From NCBI GenBank assembly GCA_018238205.1, contig JABCTV010000016.1, forward strand, positions 1 through 32,154: DNA of 32,154 nucleotides. The letters run 5' to 3'. Below are positions 17,258-25,700 of the stretch, piece after piece. Position numbers and translations under genes: made by a program. Each line of letters opens with the position of its first letter. Position 1 is the first letter of the stretch. The stretch is from Candidatus Thorarchaeota archaeon (GTDB taxonomy: Archaea > Asgardarchaeota > Thorarchaeia > Thorarchaeales > Thorarchaeaceae). The notes beneath the pieces are model-generated. The model made no database searches and had not been told where the DNA came from. It was given only the letters and a program-made list of their open reading frames with translations.

Positions 17258-17262
17258 AGGGC
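17245..17262. terminator. Hairpin overlapping the panB stop codon
   Basis: GCCCTCT (17245-17251) pairs perfectly with AGAGGGC (17256-17262) across a four-base loop. Thr- and Pro-Ser-Arg-coding bases and the TAG stop lie within it. A T-containing stretch follows to the right. As panB and the leftward DUF1858 gene converge here, it may act on both strands. Confidence 0.5.
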
Positions 17263-17281
17263 TAGGTTTCCTGAATTTTAA

Positions 17282-17488
17282 TTACTCTTCTTTGATTGAA
17301 TCGTTGATTGCTTCAATGAGTTTTTCGGGATCTACTCCGTGAGCCATTGCTCCCTGCTCAATAGTTTCAAATCTTGCTGCAGCGCAGCCATAGCAGTGAA
17401 GTCCGTTCTCCATGAAAGCACCTGCAGTTTCAGGCCATTTCATAACTACTTCAGCAATGCTCATGTTTTTGGTTACATTCTGTGTCAT
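17282..17488 (-). CDS. DUF1858 redox-disulfide domain protein
   Basis: The 68-residue protein matches the DUF1858 family: an opening helix with MSIAEVVMKWPETAGAFMENG, then the cysteine motif CYGC (residues 32-35) preceded by GLH, and a helical tail (GVDPEKLIEAIND). Members often occur beside or fused to hybrid-cluster or ferredoxin-type proteins, and the paired cysteines are thought to form a redox disulfide or metal site. No redox partner gene is adjacent here. ATG at 17488 has a GGTGAG site. A TATA-like AGTATATTAG (leftward, near 17534-17543) lies about 50 bases ahead. Confidence 0.88.
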   Translation of the reverse strand: MTQNVTKNMSIAEVVMKWPETAGAFMENGLHCYGCAAARFETIEQGAMAHGVDPEKLIEAINDSIKEE

Positions 17489-17500
17489 CGTTACTCACCA

Positions 17501-17514
17501 TTAACTATGGTTAA
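17501..17514. promoter_or_regulatory. Inverted repeat in the DUF1858 leader
   Basis: TTAAC and GTTAA are arranged as an inverted repeat around four bases, just after the expected start of transcription and before the GGTGAG ribosome site. The position would suit a repressor or a small RNA hairpin. The arms are short, so chance is a real alternative. Confidence 0.25.
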
Positions 17515-17594
17515 CAAATCTGTTTTGGAAATTTACTCTAATATACTTTCCTTTGTGAACCAAATCCAATCTATTCCGAGTTTATGTATGATTT

Positions 17595-18017
17595 TCACAG
17601 TAGCATGTGATCTAGACCCATTTCCTTTAGAACCTCGGGATAGATCTTGTACAGTGGCTTGATTTTATTCATGAGCCCTAGGGCTTTTGTCACAGAACCT
17701 TCAAGCTTCACCTGACCTTTAGCCATTGCTACAGTTGTGCTCAATTTGTCCTGCCAGAATTTATTCGTAGTTTCTGACTTGGACCAAACTACGATTTCTG
17801 GTTCAACATCACTGTCAAATAGGAGCGTTCCAATTTCTCCATTTGGTCCAGGGTCTCTGAAGTTGATTGTCATTTTTACTTCTGGATCTTCAATATCAAA
17901 TCGCACAACAACTTGTGACTTTGTCATTTTCCTCATGACCTCAGCTTCTTGCGTTGCTTTAGCCCAAAAGTTGTTGAAGATTTCTATGAACTGTTCCTTA
18001 CTCTCAAATGATACCAT
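17595..18017 (-). CDS. SCP2 sterol-carrier-like lipid-binding protein
   Basis: The 140-residue protein has the SCP2 pattern. An N-terminal helix (about 5-28) leads to a sheet carrying VVVRFDIEDPEVKMTINF and a helix-strand stretch with TTVAMAKGQVKLEGSVTKAL (about 92-111), the typical fold end where lipid or a ligand binds. A helical tail follows. Such proteins bind fatty acyl or isoprenoid-type lipids in the cytosol; what this one carries is unknown. ATG at 18017 has GGAGG eight bases upstream. It lies 68 bases downstream of glnA on the same strand and might be read through from it, but a functional link is not evident. Confidence 0.85.
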   Translation of the reverse strand: MVSFESKEQFIEIFNNFWAKATQEAEVMRKMTKSQVVVRFDIEDPEVKMTINFRDPGPNGEIGTLLFDSDVEPEIVVWSKSETTNKFWQDKLSTTVAMAKGQVKLEGSVTKALGLMNKIKPLYKIYPEVLKEMGLDHMLL

Positions 18018-18085
18018 TGATTTGTCCTCCGACTTGACAAATCTTACTAAAAGCTGAATAGAAGTCTTTTGGATGACCGCTCAAT

Positions 18086-19387
18086 CTAGTTTGCATGAAG
18101 ATATCTGTCAAGTTCCCATGATGAAACTTCAATTGAGTGAGAATCTCCATTAGTTTTAACATAGTCCTCCCATTCATGCATTCTGATAGCTACTAATGTG
18201 TCTACTAACGAATCTCCCAATTCATTTCTCATGAAGTGACTCTCATTTAGTAGTGCTAGAGATTCTCTCAGAGACCCTGGGAGTGATTCTACATCAGAAG
18301 TGGATTTGTACAGATTAGTTGTCATTGGTTCTGATGGTTCAAGGGTTCTCTTAATACCATCCAGGCCTGCTGCTAGGATGGCGGCGATAGCAAGATGCGG
18401 AGATATTGTTGTATCAGGACATCGTAACTCGATTCTTGCCGCTCTTTCAGAACCGTTGAAATGCGGTACTCGTATCATAGTGCTTCGATTCCTATACCCC
18501 CATGCAATCCTTGTAGGTGCTTCGAATCCCGGAACTAGTCTTTTGTAAGAGTTGACTGTTGGTGCTAGTAATGCAATAAGGCTGCTTGCATGTTCGAGCA
18601 ATCCGGCTACGTAGTTTGTTGCCATCTGGGATAATCCTTCATTTCTTTTTGAAGCAAAGAGATTTCGCGAACCATCGGTTTTCCAAATGCTCTGATGGAG
18701 GTGGAGCCCAGATCCATTTTGATCGGTGAATGGTTTTGGCATAAAGGTGACATCAATTCCGCGCATGGAACCCATCTCCATGATTATTTGACGTCCTAAG
18801 AGTATGTTATCGGCGGCTGTTGAAGCGGTTCTGTATTGAAGTCCTACTTCATGCTGGCCTCTTGCAACTTCATGATGGTGAGACGTTGTTGGAATTCCTA
18901 TTGCATTCAATGTCCTTATGATATCGCGTCTGAAGTCGAGTTCAGAATCTATTGGGCGTGAGGAGAAATACCCGCCTGAATCAAGCGGTACAAATGAATC
19001 ATCTGAACGTTTCTGAATGGTGAAGAATTCCAACTCTGAACCTACCATGAGCTGAAGCCCATGTTTGGAAGCTTTAGAAACCATTTCATCGAGAATGTTT
19101 CGTGGGTCTCGCGGATGCAGTTTTCCAGAGGTTTCATGAACTCTGCATAATAGAAATGCTGCTGATGGGTCCCAGGGTTGGGGTGTAGGGGTGGCGCTTG
19201 AGGAGAGAAGAAGAACATCGCTATCATTTATTGAAGCATATCCCAGTACTGAGGAACCATCCATCACTATTCCATTCTCAAGTACCTCATCAAGTTGGTC
19301 GATCCCGACCTCGATGCTTCTCAAATGTCCTAGTAAGTCGCTAAATACCAATCTGAGAAATTCTGGATTTCCATGTTCGGCGTTCAT
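18086..19387 (-). CDS. glnA: Glutamine synthetase, type I
   Basis: The enzyme joins ammonia to glutamate using ATP. About 433 residues is the short (alpha-type) form common in archaea. Visible motifs, in order, are MDGSSVLGYASINDSD (about 43-58, the latch region), GSELEFF (first metal glutamate), HHEVARGQHEVGLQY (further glutamates), KPFTDQNGSGLHLHQS (catalytic His region) and APTVNSYKRLVPGFEAPTRI. The adenylylation motif of bacterial beta-type enzymes is not evident, so control is probably transcriptional or by feedback. ATG at 19387 is preferred; a TTG one codon earlier is possible, as both share the GAGG upstream. It diverges from an Lrp-type regulator across a palindrome-rich region, the likeliest control element. 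Gamma-glutamylpolyamine synthetases are related and are the main alternative. Confidence 0.88.
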   Translation of the reverse strand: MNAEHGNPEFLRLVFSDLLGHLRSIEVGIDQLDEVLENGIVMDGSSVLGYASINDSDVLLLSSSATPTPQPWDPSAAFLLCRVHETSGKLHPRDPRNILDEMVSKASKHGLQLMVGSELEFFTIQKRSDDSFVPLDSGGYFSSRPIDSELDFRRDIIRTLNAIGIPTTSHHHEVARGQHEVGLQYRTASTAADNILLGRQIIMEMGSMRGIDVTFMPKPFTDQNGSGLHLHQSIWKTDGSRNLFASKRNEGLSQMATNYVAGLLEHASSLIALLAPTVNSYKRLVPGFEAPTRIAWGYRNRSTMIRVPHFNGSERAARIELRCPDTTISPHLAIAAILAAGLDGIKRTLEPSEPMTTNLYKSTSDVESLPGSLRESLALLNESHFMRNELGDSLVDTLVAIRMHEWEDYVKTNGDSHSIEVSSWELDRYLHAN

Positions 19388-19428
19388 CAATGGTGGCCTC
19401 TAGATTATTGATTAATGGATGAGAGAGT

Positions 19429-19497
19429 CATTGCCTTATTGTGCGGACCCTTAGGGCGGGAAACTTGAAGTTTCCAATCTATAATTCTAAGGCAATG
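19429..19497. promoter_or_regulatory. glnA operator region with nested palindromes
   Basis: A perfect palindrome, GGAAACTTGAAGTTTCC (eight-base arms, one-base centre), occupies 19459-19475. Around it a perfect ten-base inverted repeat, CATTGCCTTA (19429-19438) and TAAGGCAATG (19488-19497), is nearly concentric. A leftward TATA-like GAATTATAG (19480-19488) would place glnA initiation near 19455, so the inner palindrome would lie between TATA box and start, where a bound protein would block transcription. The adjacent Lrp-type regulator is the obvious candidate to bind it. Confidence 0.6.
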
Positions 19498-19557
19498 TAT
19501 ACCTCTCTCTATTGATAATTGGTTTAAAATCGGACTATATGCTTTTCTTACTGAAAG

Positions 19558-19604
19558 CGGAAAATATATCTATATTTTGTTCGGTATATTATGGTATGAC
19601 CGAA
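19558..19604 (+). promoter_or_regulatory. Promoter and inverted repeat at the start of the Lrp gene
   Basis: AAAATATATCTATATTTT (about 19561-19578) provides a TATA box about 25-30 bases before the ATG at 19596, so the message is probably leaderless. TTCGGT (19580-19585) and ACCGAA (19599-19604) form an inverted repeat across the start codon, a position suited to self-repression. Confidence 0.45.
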
Positions 19605-20117
19605 ATGTATTCGGAAAATCTTGACGAAACCGATTTAGAACTTCTACGACTATTACAGATTAATAGTAAGATGAAGATCTCCGAGCTCGCAAAAGAAGTT
19701 GGTAAGGGAATTGCTACAGTACATGCTAGAATGAAGGCGTTGAAGAAGAAAGGCATAATCACGCATTATGCTGCTATTCTCGAACCTAAGAAGGTGGGTC
19801 GTGAAACACTTGCTTTCATTCTTGTCACAGTAAGATATCGCGTTCCTGGACGAAAGGGCGTGGTCTCTCAACGAGAATTCTGCAAAGAGATTGCTGTTCA
19901 CCCACTTGTTCAGGGTGTTCATGTCATCAGTGGGGATTATGATGTTTTGTTGAAAGTTCGTGCTAGGAATATCGATGAAATGAACCGGTTCATTGTTGAC
20001 TTTCTGAGAGAACTTCCCCAGGTCGATAAGACACATACGATGTTTTCAATGGATACCTATCTTGATTCGCCAGAACTACGGGATCTTACCGGGACCACAT
20101 CTTTGGCTCTCAAATAG
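19596..20117 (+). CDS. Lrp/AsnC-family transcription regulator
   Basis: From the ATG at 19596 the protein has 173 residues. The frame is open upstream to 19512, but the TATA box at about 19561-19578 makes the later start far more likely. A winged helix-turn-helix (about 9-60, LDETDLELLRLLQINSKMKI then TVHARMKALKKKGII) is followed by a RAM effector domain with strands and the signature ISGDYDVLLKVR. RAM domains bind amino acids and tune DNA binding of an octamer or dimer. Divergence from glnA suggests that it senses glutamine or glutamate supply and controls glnA and itself. Its last codons overlap the end of the facing winged-helix gene by eight bases. Confidence 0.9.
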   Translation: MTEMYSENLDETDLELLRLLQINSKMKISELAKEVGKGIATVHARMKALKKKGIITHYAAILEPKKVGRETLAFILVTVRYRVPGRKGVVSQREFCKEIAVHPLVQGVHVISGDYDVLLKVRARNIDEMNRFIVDFLRELPQVDKTHTMFSMDTYLDSPELRDLTGTTSLALK

Positions 20118-20400
20118 CCCTAAATTGAATATTCATTTGGGCCCGAAGTAGATCTATCACTTCGTGCATTTCGCGGACTCGCTCACTATTAGTGCGATAT
20201 TGTGGTTTTCTCATATCCATGAGATTCGGCGTCTTGAATAGTAAATTCAAATTCATCAATTTTTTCAGTGCGAATGAAACTGTTCTTAGAGGGAGATTGA
20301 ATCTATTAGATATTTCACGAGGAGCTAACGGCCCTTCTGCTGTGATATGATCTAGCACCACGAGAGCGCTTTTTGGTAGGTCACTGGTCATCAAGTTCAT
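20110..20400 (-). CDS. Small winged-helix regulator, paralog of the gene at 21142-21429
   Basis: The start is taken at the ATG at 20400, which has AGGTG six bases upstream; a GTG at 20409 lies in that motif. The roughly 96-residue protein is a MarR/TrmB-like winged helix: a helix LPKSALVVLDHITAEG, then PLAPREISNRFNLPLRTVSFALKKL as the recognition unit, a wing containing LMDMRKPQY, and a C-terminal helix. It is closely similar along its whole length to the gene at 21142-21429 (SALxVLDH, PLRTVxFALxKL, LMDMRK, ending RAI), so the two arose by duplication. The proteins are DNA-binding size with no sensor domain. Its 3' end overlaps the Lrp gene by eight bases. A TTTGCCA...TGGCAAA pair lies upstream. 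Confidence 0.82.
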   Translation of the reverse strand: MNLMTSDLPKSALVVLDHITAEGPLAPREISNRFNLPLRTVSFALKKLMNLNLLFKTPNLMDMRKPQYRTNSERVREMHEVIDLLRAQMNIQFRAI

Positions 20401-20445
20401 TTCTTCCACCTGTTAGTGTAATTATTGGACAAACAGCGTCGCTAT

Positions 20446-20509
20446 TTTGCCAGTAATTACTTGATAAATAATAATTGGCAAATATAAGCGTTTCCTTCAC
20501 CGTAAATTT
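20446..20509. promoter_or_regulatory. Regulatory block upstream of the first small winged-helix gene
   Basis: TTTGCCA (20446-20452) and TGGCAAA (20476-20482) form an inverted repeat with 23 bases between, just above a leftward TATA-like GCAAAATAG. CCGTAAATTT follows at 20500-20509. The same three elements in the same order and nearly the same spacing occur at 21475-21540 above the paralog. Confidence 0.5.
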
Positions 20510-20512
20510 CAG

Positions 20513-20617
20513 ATGCCCCTCATACTGACTCCCGTAAGTGCATCCAATTTGTACATTTGTTCGGCTCGAAGTGTAGTTCCAAGGGGACTATTCGCAATCA
20601 AAGAAATTCAAGTGTAA
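20513..20617 (+). CDS. Possible 34-residue small ORF
   Basis: An ATG at 20513 opens a 34-codon frame ending with TAA at 20615-20617, seven bases before the end of the facing YkgJ-type gene. A rightward TATA-like AAATATAAG (20480-20488) is about 25 bases before the ATG, so a leaderless message is possible. The peptide (one Cys, ends IKEIQV) matches nothing I know. It may simply be a decayed remnant of a divergent gene, as its paralogous block at 21475 drives a real rightward gene. Confidence 0.2.
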   Translation: MPLILTPVSASNLYICSARSVVPRGLFAIKEIQV

Positions 20618-20624
20618 ATGAGGA

Positions 20625-21041
20625 TCAGCAAGGACTATCGCCATGCCTTGCTTCCTGGACAAGTGTTTCCACGAGTCTTCGTACTCTATGGCATACTTTG
20701 CGGATTTCTTGTTTTGTTGTCGTATCTTTTGACGGACAGTCGTGGTCTAGTACACACTTTCTTTTAGTCCAGTGATATGTTATGGGATAGTACTTGCACC
20801 CTGCGGGTCTATGGTCATATATCGTACAGAGTTTTGTTGTCCTATCATAGAATAAACAGAATCCATCTACAAGCTTTAATTCACAGAAACCATCCTCTGA
20901 CCTAACCAGATAGTCCTTTGGTTTGTAGCCGAGTTCTCCAATTCGCATCACGTCTTCCCTTGTTAAAGTCATCTCAGTTTCGAAGCAACACTGTCTAATC
21001 TCTTCGCACGAACCATCGTGATTGCAGGTGAAGGGTGACAT
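20625..21041 (-). CDS. YkgJ-type cysteine-cluster protein
   Basis: The 138-residue protein belongs to the UPF0153/YkgJ group, proposed to bind zinc or iron through a cysteine cluster. It shows an opening C-x5-C then CC (residues about 6-19, DGSCEEIRQCC), a central GFCLFYDRTTKLCTIYDHRPAGCKYYP (about 60-86) which is the family core, and further cysteines towards the end. The function of these proteins is poorly known, with proposed links to metal supply or oxygenase-like chemistry. Its only neighbours are two paralogous winged-helix genes flanking it on the same strand. A TATA-like GTTTATATTC (leftward, 21070-21079) gives a short leader before ATG at 21041. Confidence 0.85.
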   Translation of the reverse strand: MSPFTCNHDGSCEEIRQCCFETEMTLTREDVMRIGELGYKPKDYLVRSEDGFCELKLVDGFCLFYDRTTKLCTIYDHRPAGCKYYPITYHWTKRKCVLDHDCPSKDTTTKQEIRKVCHRVRRLVETLVQEARHGDSPC

Positions 21042-21141
21042 GATTGAATTGTATCATAAATGGTTCTTGAATATAAACGAACTTGTAATCACAATTTCCA
21101 TCCTTTGATACAGCTGCAGGGAATTCCTTTCACATTATTTC

Positions 21142-21429
21142 CTAGATTGCCCTCATATGGGTTCTAGCAATTATCCGTAAACGGTCGATATCATTCTCAA
21201 TCGCACTGATTCTTACTGTATCTAGATGATACAACTGCTTTCTCATATCCATGAGATGAGGTACTTTACGCAGCAGGTTTTGTTTGATCAATTTGTTGAG
21301 AGCAAAAGTTACAGTTCTAAGGGGGATTTCTGATCCTCTTGCAATATCTCTTGGTGCCATTGGGCCATTCTCAGAGAGATGGTCCAAAACCAGGAGCGCA
21401 CTTCTCGGGATGTCGTTCAGACTCAGCAT
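21142..21429 (-). CDS. Small winged-helix regulator, paralog of the gene at 20110-20400
   Basis: This 95-residue winged-helix protein mirrors its paralog: IPRSALLVLDHLSENG, then PMAPRDIARGSEIPLRTVTFALNKL, a wing with LMDMRKQLY and a C-terminal helix. It has no sensor domain, so it may act as a simple repressor dimer or pair with the paralog. ATG at 21429 lies about 30 bases after a TATA box (CCATTATATAGC leftward, 21457-21466), which gives a very short leader. The gene diverges from the two-module Lrp-like regulator at 21583, and the shared gap contains the ATTGCC...GGCAAT repeat. Confidence 0.83.
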   Translation of the reverse strand: MLSLNDIPRSALLVLDHLSENGPMAPRDIARGSEIPLRTVTFALNKLIKQNLLRKVPHLMDMRKQLYHLDTVRISAIENDIDRLRIIARTHMRAI

Positions 21430-21474
21430 AGCATCACATCGTTCTAACCAAAACGGCTATATAATGGCTTGATT

Positions 21475-21540
21475 ATTGCCGTTTCCACGGTTATACTATC
21501 AATACTGGCAATTTAAAAACCTTAGGTTGTCCGTAAATTT
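21475..21540. promoter_or_regulatory. Regulatory block between divergent winged-helix and two-module regulators
   Basis: ATTGCC (21475-21480) and GGCAAT (21507-21512) form an inverted repeat with 26 bases between. CCGTAAATTT is at 21531-21540. A rightward TATA-like TTTAAAAA (21512-21519) would serve the gene at 21583, and a leftward box at 21457-21466 serves the gene at 21429. The block matches the one at 20446-20509. Confidence 0.5.
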
Positions 21541-21582
21541 GGAGTAGACTTACACGGATAGAACTGAAGAGAGAAAGCTAGG

Positions 21583-22683
21583 ATGACCGAGAGAAAAAAA
21601 AAACTCACAGATGAAATACTTCTGGATGCTATGATCCGTTTAGGCGGAAAAGTAACCGCTGCTCAACTCTCACAAGTGCTGGGCTTTCCTGATAGGACAA
21701 TTAGATATCGAATCCAACGCCTGCGAGAGAAGGGTCTCCTGGGAAGGGTCTGGCCCCAAACACAAGATGCCAAAATCGGTCTTGGGGATGGGTCTCTTAT
21801 CTTGGATATGACCGAGAGGTATCAGAATCTCCCAAGAGAATTTCTATTCTGTTTTCCAAATTTCTATGCGAACTATGCAACTTATGGTAAGTACAATGGT
21901 TGTCTAACTGGATTTGGTTATCCAATTGGTAATCCCCAGATAATAGAAAGAATCGTGCGGGCAATGAAACAGATGAACATCATCAATGATTCGTATACAT
22001 TCATGACAAACGACTTCATCACGCTAGCTGGTGATTTCACAAAGTATGACCCTGTCGCTGGATGGAAATGGAACTGGAGAGATTGGGTTAAAGATTGTGA
22101 GAAGACACTCAAGGTTGGTGAGCGATTTCCCTATGAATTTGACACTAATCCAACACAATTTGATTACGACCACAAAGACATTGAGATCATAGCCGAAATC
22201 AAGATGTATGGAGGACAGCTCACACACAAAGAGCTTAGTAAACGGATTGATCTCTCAGAAACTCAAATTGGAGTAAGGCTACGACGCCTCAAAGATGCCG
22301 GCGTTCTTAGAGGGTATATCTGGTTGACGGAACAGACACCACAAATGGTTGCACTCTTAACCCACATAGAACTCGATGATCCTGATCCTATTTTGTCTTG
22401 TTTTCTCCATTTGCCATTCCGAAAAGAAATTTCAATAGATTCAGCTGATAAGTTCGCAGTAAGATTGACTATGAACTCGAGTGACATAGTACATTACTTG
22501 AAAGGATTTGAAGCATTACGACCATACATCCGTTCATACTTCATTCAGACAGGTGTAAGCATCAAAGTTATTCCTGGTGGTATGCATGGGTTCTATCATC
22601 TTCACAATGAATCCACAGGTCGCTGGGAGATGCCTGTAGAGGATTCCATCCGTAAACTAGAGAAATTCATTGAAGATTATTGA
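21583..22683 (+). CDS. Regulator with two winged-helix modules (duplicated Lrp-like chain)
   Basis: The 366-residue protein has one winged helix at about 8-55 (AAQLSQVLGFPDRTIRYRIQRLREKGLL) and another at about 190-240 (ELSKRIDLSETQIGVRLRRLKDAGVL). Each is followed by an alpha/beta region that looks like a diverged effector domain: compare RAMKQMNIINDSYTFMTND with KGFEALRPYIRSYFIQTG. It therefore resembles two Lrp/AsnC protomers in one chain. I infer a ligand-responsive transcription regulator; the ligand is unknown. It lies 61 bases upstream of the kinase-M23-aminotransferase fusion on the same strand, so it may control or be co-transcribed with that enzyme. A Trp-rich segment (GWKWNWRDWVKDC, about 161-173) sits before the second winged helix. 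Confidence 0.8.
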   Translation: MTERKKKLTDEILLDAMIRLGGKVTAAQLSQVLGFPDRTIRYRIQRLREKGLLGRVWPQTQDAKIGLGDGSLILDMTERYQNLPREFLFCFPNFYANYATYGKYNGCLTGFGYPIGNPQIIERIVRAMKQMNIINDSYTFMTNDFITLAGDFTKYDPVAGWKWNWRDWVKDCEKTLKVGERFPYEFDTNPTQFDYDHKDIEIIAEIKMYGGQLTHKELSKRIDLSETQIGVRLRRLKDAGVLRGYIWLTEQTPQMVALLTHIELDDPDPILSCFLHLPFRKEISIDSADKFAVRLTMNSSDIVHYLKGFEALRPYIRSYFIQTGVSIKVIPGGMHGFYHLHNESTGRWEMPVEDSIRKLEKFIEDY

Positions 22684-22744
22684 GAAAGAATGCTTACATT
22701 TATGGCTATGAATTGCGCTCTGGTTGTCATAGGTTGGTATCACT

Positions 22745-25700
22745 TTGGATGCTAGAAAACCCGAACGACCAAATTTCTCTTTGACTCAAGCTAGTAAGAT
22801 TGCCAGAAACCTATTCGAAATCTTAGACAGTATTAAAGAAATCAAAGAACTGCCTAGTTATCAGGATCGGAATTTCCACATCACACTTGAATCGGGTCAA
22901 GAGTATGTCCTCAAAATTTCGGCGGTATCGGAAGAATATGAAACTCTAGATATGCAGAATTGTGCAATGCGTCATCTTGCCGCAAATATTGAAGGGCATT
23001 CTTCTACCGTGGTTCATAAATCTAGAAATGGAGTTGAAATTGAACGTGTGGAAGACAAGGAACGTAATCAGCACTATGTTCGGTTGTTATCATTCTTACC
23101 GGGAAAAGTTCTTTCGCAGGTTAACCCACACGCATCGGATATGCTTGTAGATTTTGGGCGATTCATTGGTTCTATCAGTAAGGCGTTTATTAGTTTCGAC
23201 CATTCAGCTGCCCATAGAGAATTCCGTTGGGATTTGAAAAGAGCAAGTATTGTGATACGTGACTATTCAAAACACACCACCGATTCTAATAAACAGAAAC
23301 TTGTTAGCTATTTCTTAGAATTGTTTGAAACCCTCGTACTTCCCCCGATAGATTATTTGAGGTCTAGTGTCATTCATAATGATGCTAATGATAACAACAT
23401 CATTGTATCTAACCCACATGATGAAAATAGACGGTCGTTTGGCATTTTGGACTTTGGTGATATGATTCATTCTTGTACTATCAATGAATTAGCAATTGCA
23501 ATAGCATATGCAATACTTGGGAAAGCCGATCCCATCTCAGTCGCGCAAGAAATCACATCCGGATATCATTCAGTCTTTCCAATCTCGGAACTGGAACTTG
23601 AATTGCTCTTCCCACTTATCTGCGCTCGTCTTGCAACGAGTGTTTCAATCTCCACATATCAAAAGACCCTTGAGCCAGACAATGAGTATCTCATAATTAG
23701 TGAGGCACCCGCTTGGCAAGTTCTATATCATCTCAGGAATATTCCCCCTCGATATTTCACATACTGCCTTCGTTCATCTATAGGTCTGGAGCCTTGTCCA
23801 AGTTCAGCTGAGGTTCGGGAATGGATAACCAATAATACAGAAAAGTTCGCAAACCCAATCGGAAAATCTCTGGACAAGTCAAACAGTGTAATTGTCGACC
23901 TCAGTGTTGGTAGCACTGACATCGCTTCTCCATTGCAACTTGCTGATATCAGAACCTTCTCAGAACTAGTTTCTCGAAAGCTCACCGAGGCTAAGGCAGA
24001 GGTTGGAATTGGGAGATACAATGAGGCGCGTTTGGTTTACAGCGGTGATCAATATGTATCGGAAGGTAATGAAAATCGCACAGTTCACATAGCAATTGAT
24101 TTGCATGTAGATTCAGGAACTCCTGTTTTAGCAGCATACGATGGGATAATTCATAGTTTTCAAGATAATGATAAACCACTTGATAATGGTCCAACAATCA
24201 TCATTGAACACAAGACAACACCCGATGGTCCATCATTCTTTGTTCTATACGGACATCTTAGTCGAGATTCACTTACTGGACTTGAAGTAGGAAAGGTAGT
24301 GAAAAAAGGTGAACAGATTGCCTCAGTAGGAGAATACCCGGAGAACGGTGGATGGCCTCCGCACCTTCACTTTCAGCTTATTGTTGATATGATGGGTTTG
24401 ACAGGTGATTTCTTTGGAGTTGCTCCTCCAAGCAAGCGTGATGTCTGGTTGAGTATCTGCCCAGACCCGAATCTCATCCTTCAGATACCAGAATCCCTCT
24501 TTCCAGAACCTGACATATCGAAGGAAGAAATCTTGGCGGTTCGTAAAAAACACATTGGCAGTTCACTCGGGGTTTCATACAGTAGTAAACCTCTGAATAT
24601 AGTGAGGGGATTCATGCAGTACCTCTACGATGAAGAGGGAATACAGTATCTTGATGTTCGGAACAATGTCCCGCAAGTAGGGCATAGTAATCCCTACGTG
24701 GTTGACGCATTGTCTAGACAAGCAGCGGTATTGAATACCAACACCCGCTATCTGCATGAGAATCTTGTAAAATACGCCCAGCGACTTAGTTCCAAGATGC
24801 CTGGAAATCTAAAGGTCTGTTTCTTTGTCAATAGTGGAAGTGAGGCAAACGAGCTAGCATTGAGATTGGCAATGGCTCATACCAAGGAACAGGACCTCAT
24901 TGTTATCGACGGTGCCTACCATGGCAATACTAAGAACCTAGTCGATATTAGTTCCTACAAGCATAACGGTCCTGGTGGGGAAGGTCCACCTACGTATGTG
25001 CACACGGTGAGAATGCCTGATCCATTCCGGGGTGACCATAAACACTCAGATTCCAATGCAGGCAAGAAGTATGCAGAAGACGTAGGAAAAGCAATACGGG
25101 AAATTGAAAAGCTGAACAAAGGGGTCTGTGCCTTCATTTGTGAGCCACTCATGGGATGTGGAGGTCAGATTATCTTCCCTGATGGGTACCTCAAAGAATC
25201 TTTCAAACAAGTCCGAGAATCTGGAGGGGTCTGCATTGCTGATGAAGTGCAAATTGGGTTTGGTCGAGTAGGGACTCATTTCTGGGGATTCGAAACCCAG
25301 GCTGTGATACCTGATATTGTGACAATGGGAAAACCAATCGGAAATGGTCATCCTATTGGTGCCGTAATAACAACGCCTGCGATTGCTGAGTCATTCAATA
25401 CTGGAATGGAGTTCTTCAGCACGACTGGAGGAAATACCGTTTCATGTGCAGTGGGGATGGCAGTTCTTGATGTTATTGAAAACCAGGATCTTCAACAGCA
25501 AGCTCTTGAGGTTGGAAATTATTTGCTTGCCCGCCTTCGAGATTTGAAAGATAGATACAAAATAATCGGTAATGTTCGGGGTATCGGACTTTACATTGGA
25601 GTTGAACTTGTACGAGATCCGCAGAGTCTAGAACCCGCAGTTGAAGAAACCAAGTATATTGTAGAACGATTGAAGGATTTGGGCATACTTGTGAGTTTAG

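Noticed and set aside
18500-18530. tRNA T-arm-like TTCGAATCC
   Set aside because: It lies in the glnA coding frame and no acceptor or anticodon stem can be formed around it.
19459-19475. NrpR nitrogen operator
   Set aside because: The ends GGAA and TTCC match, but the spacing is nine rather than six bases, and no NrpR gene is seen. The site is kept as a palindrome without that name.
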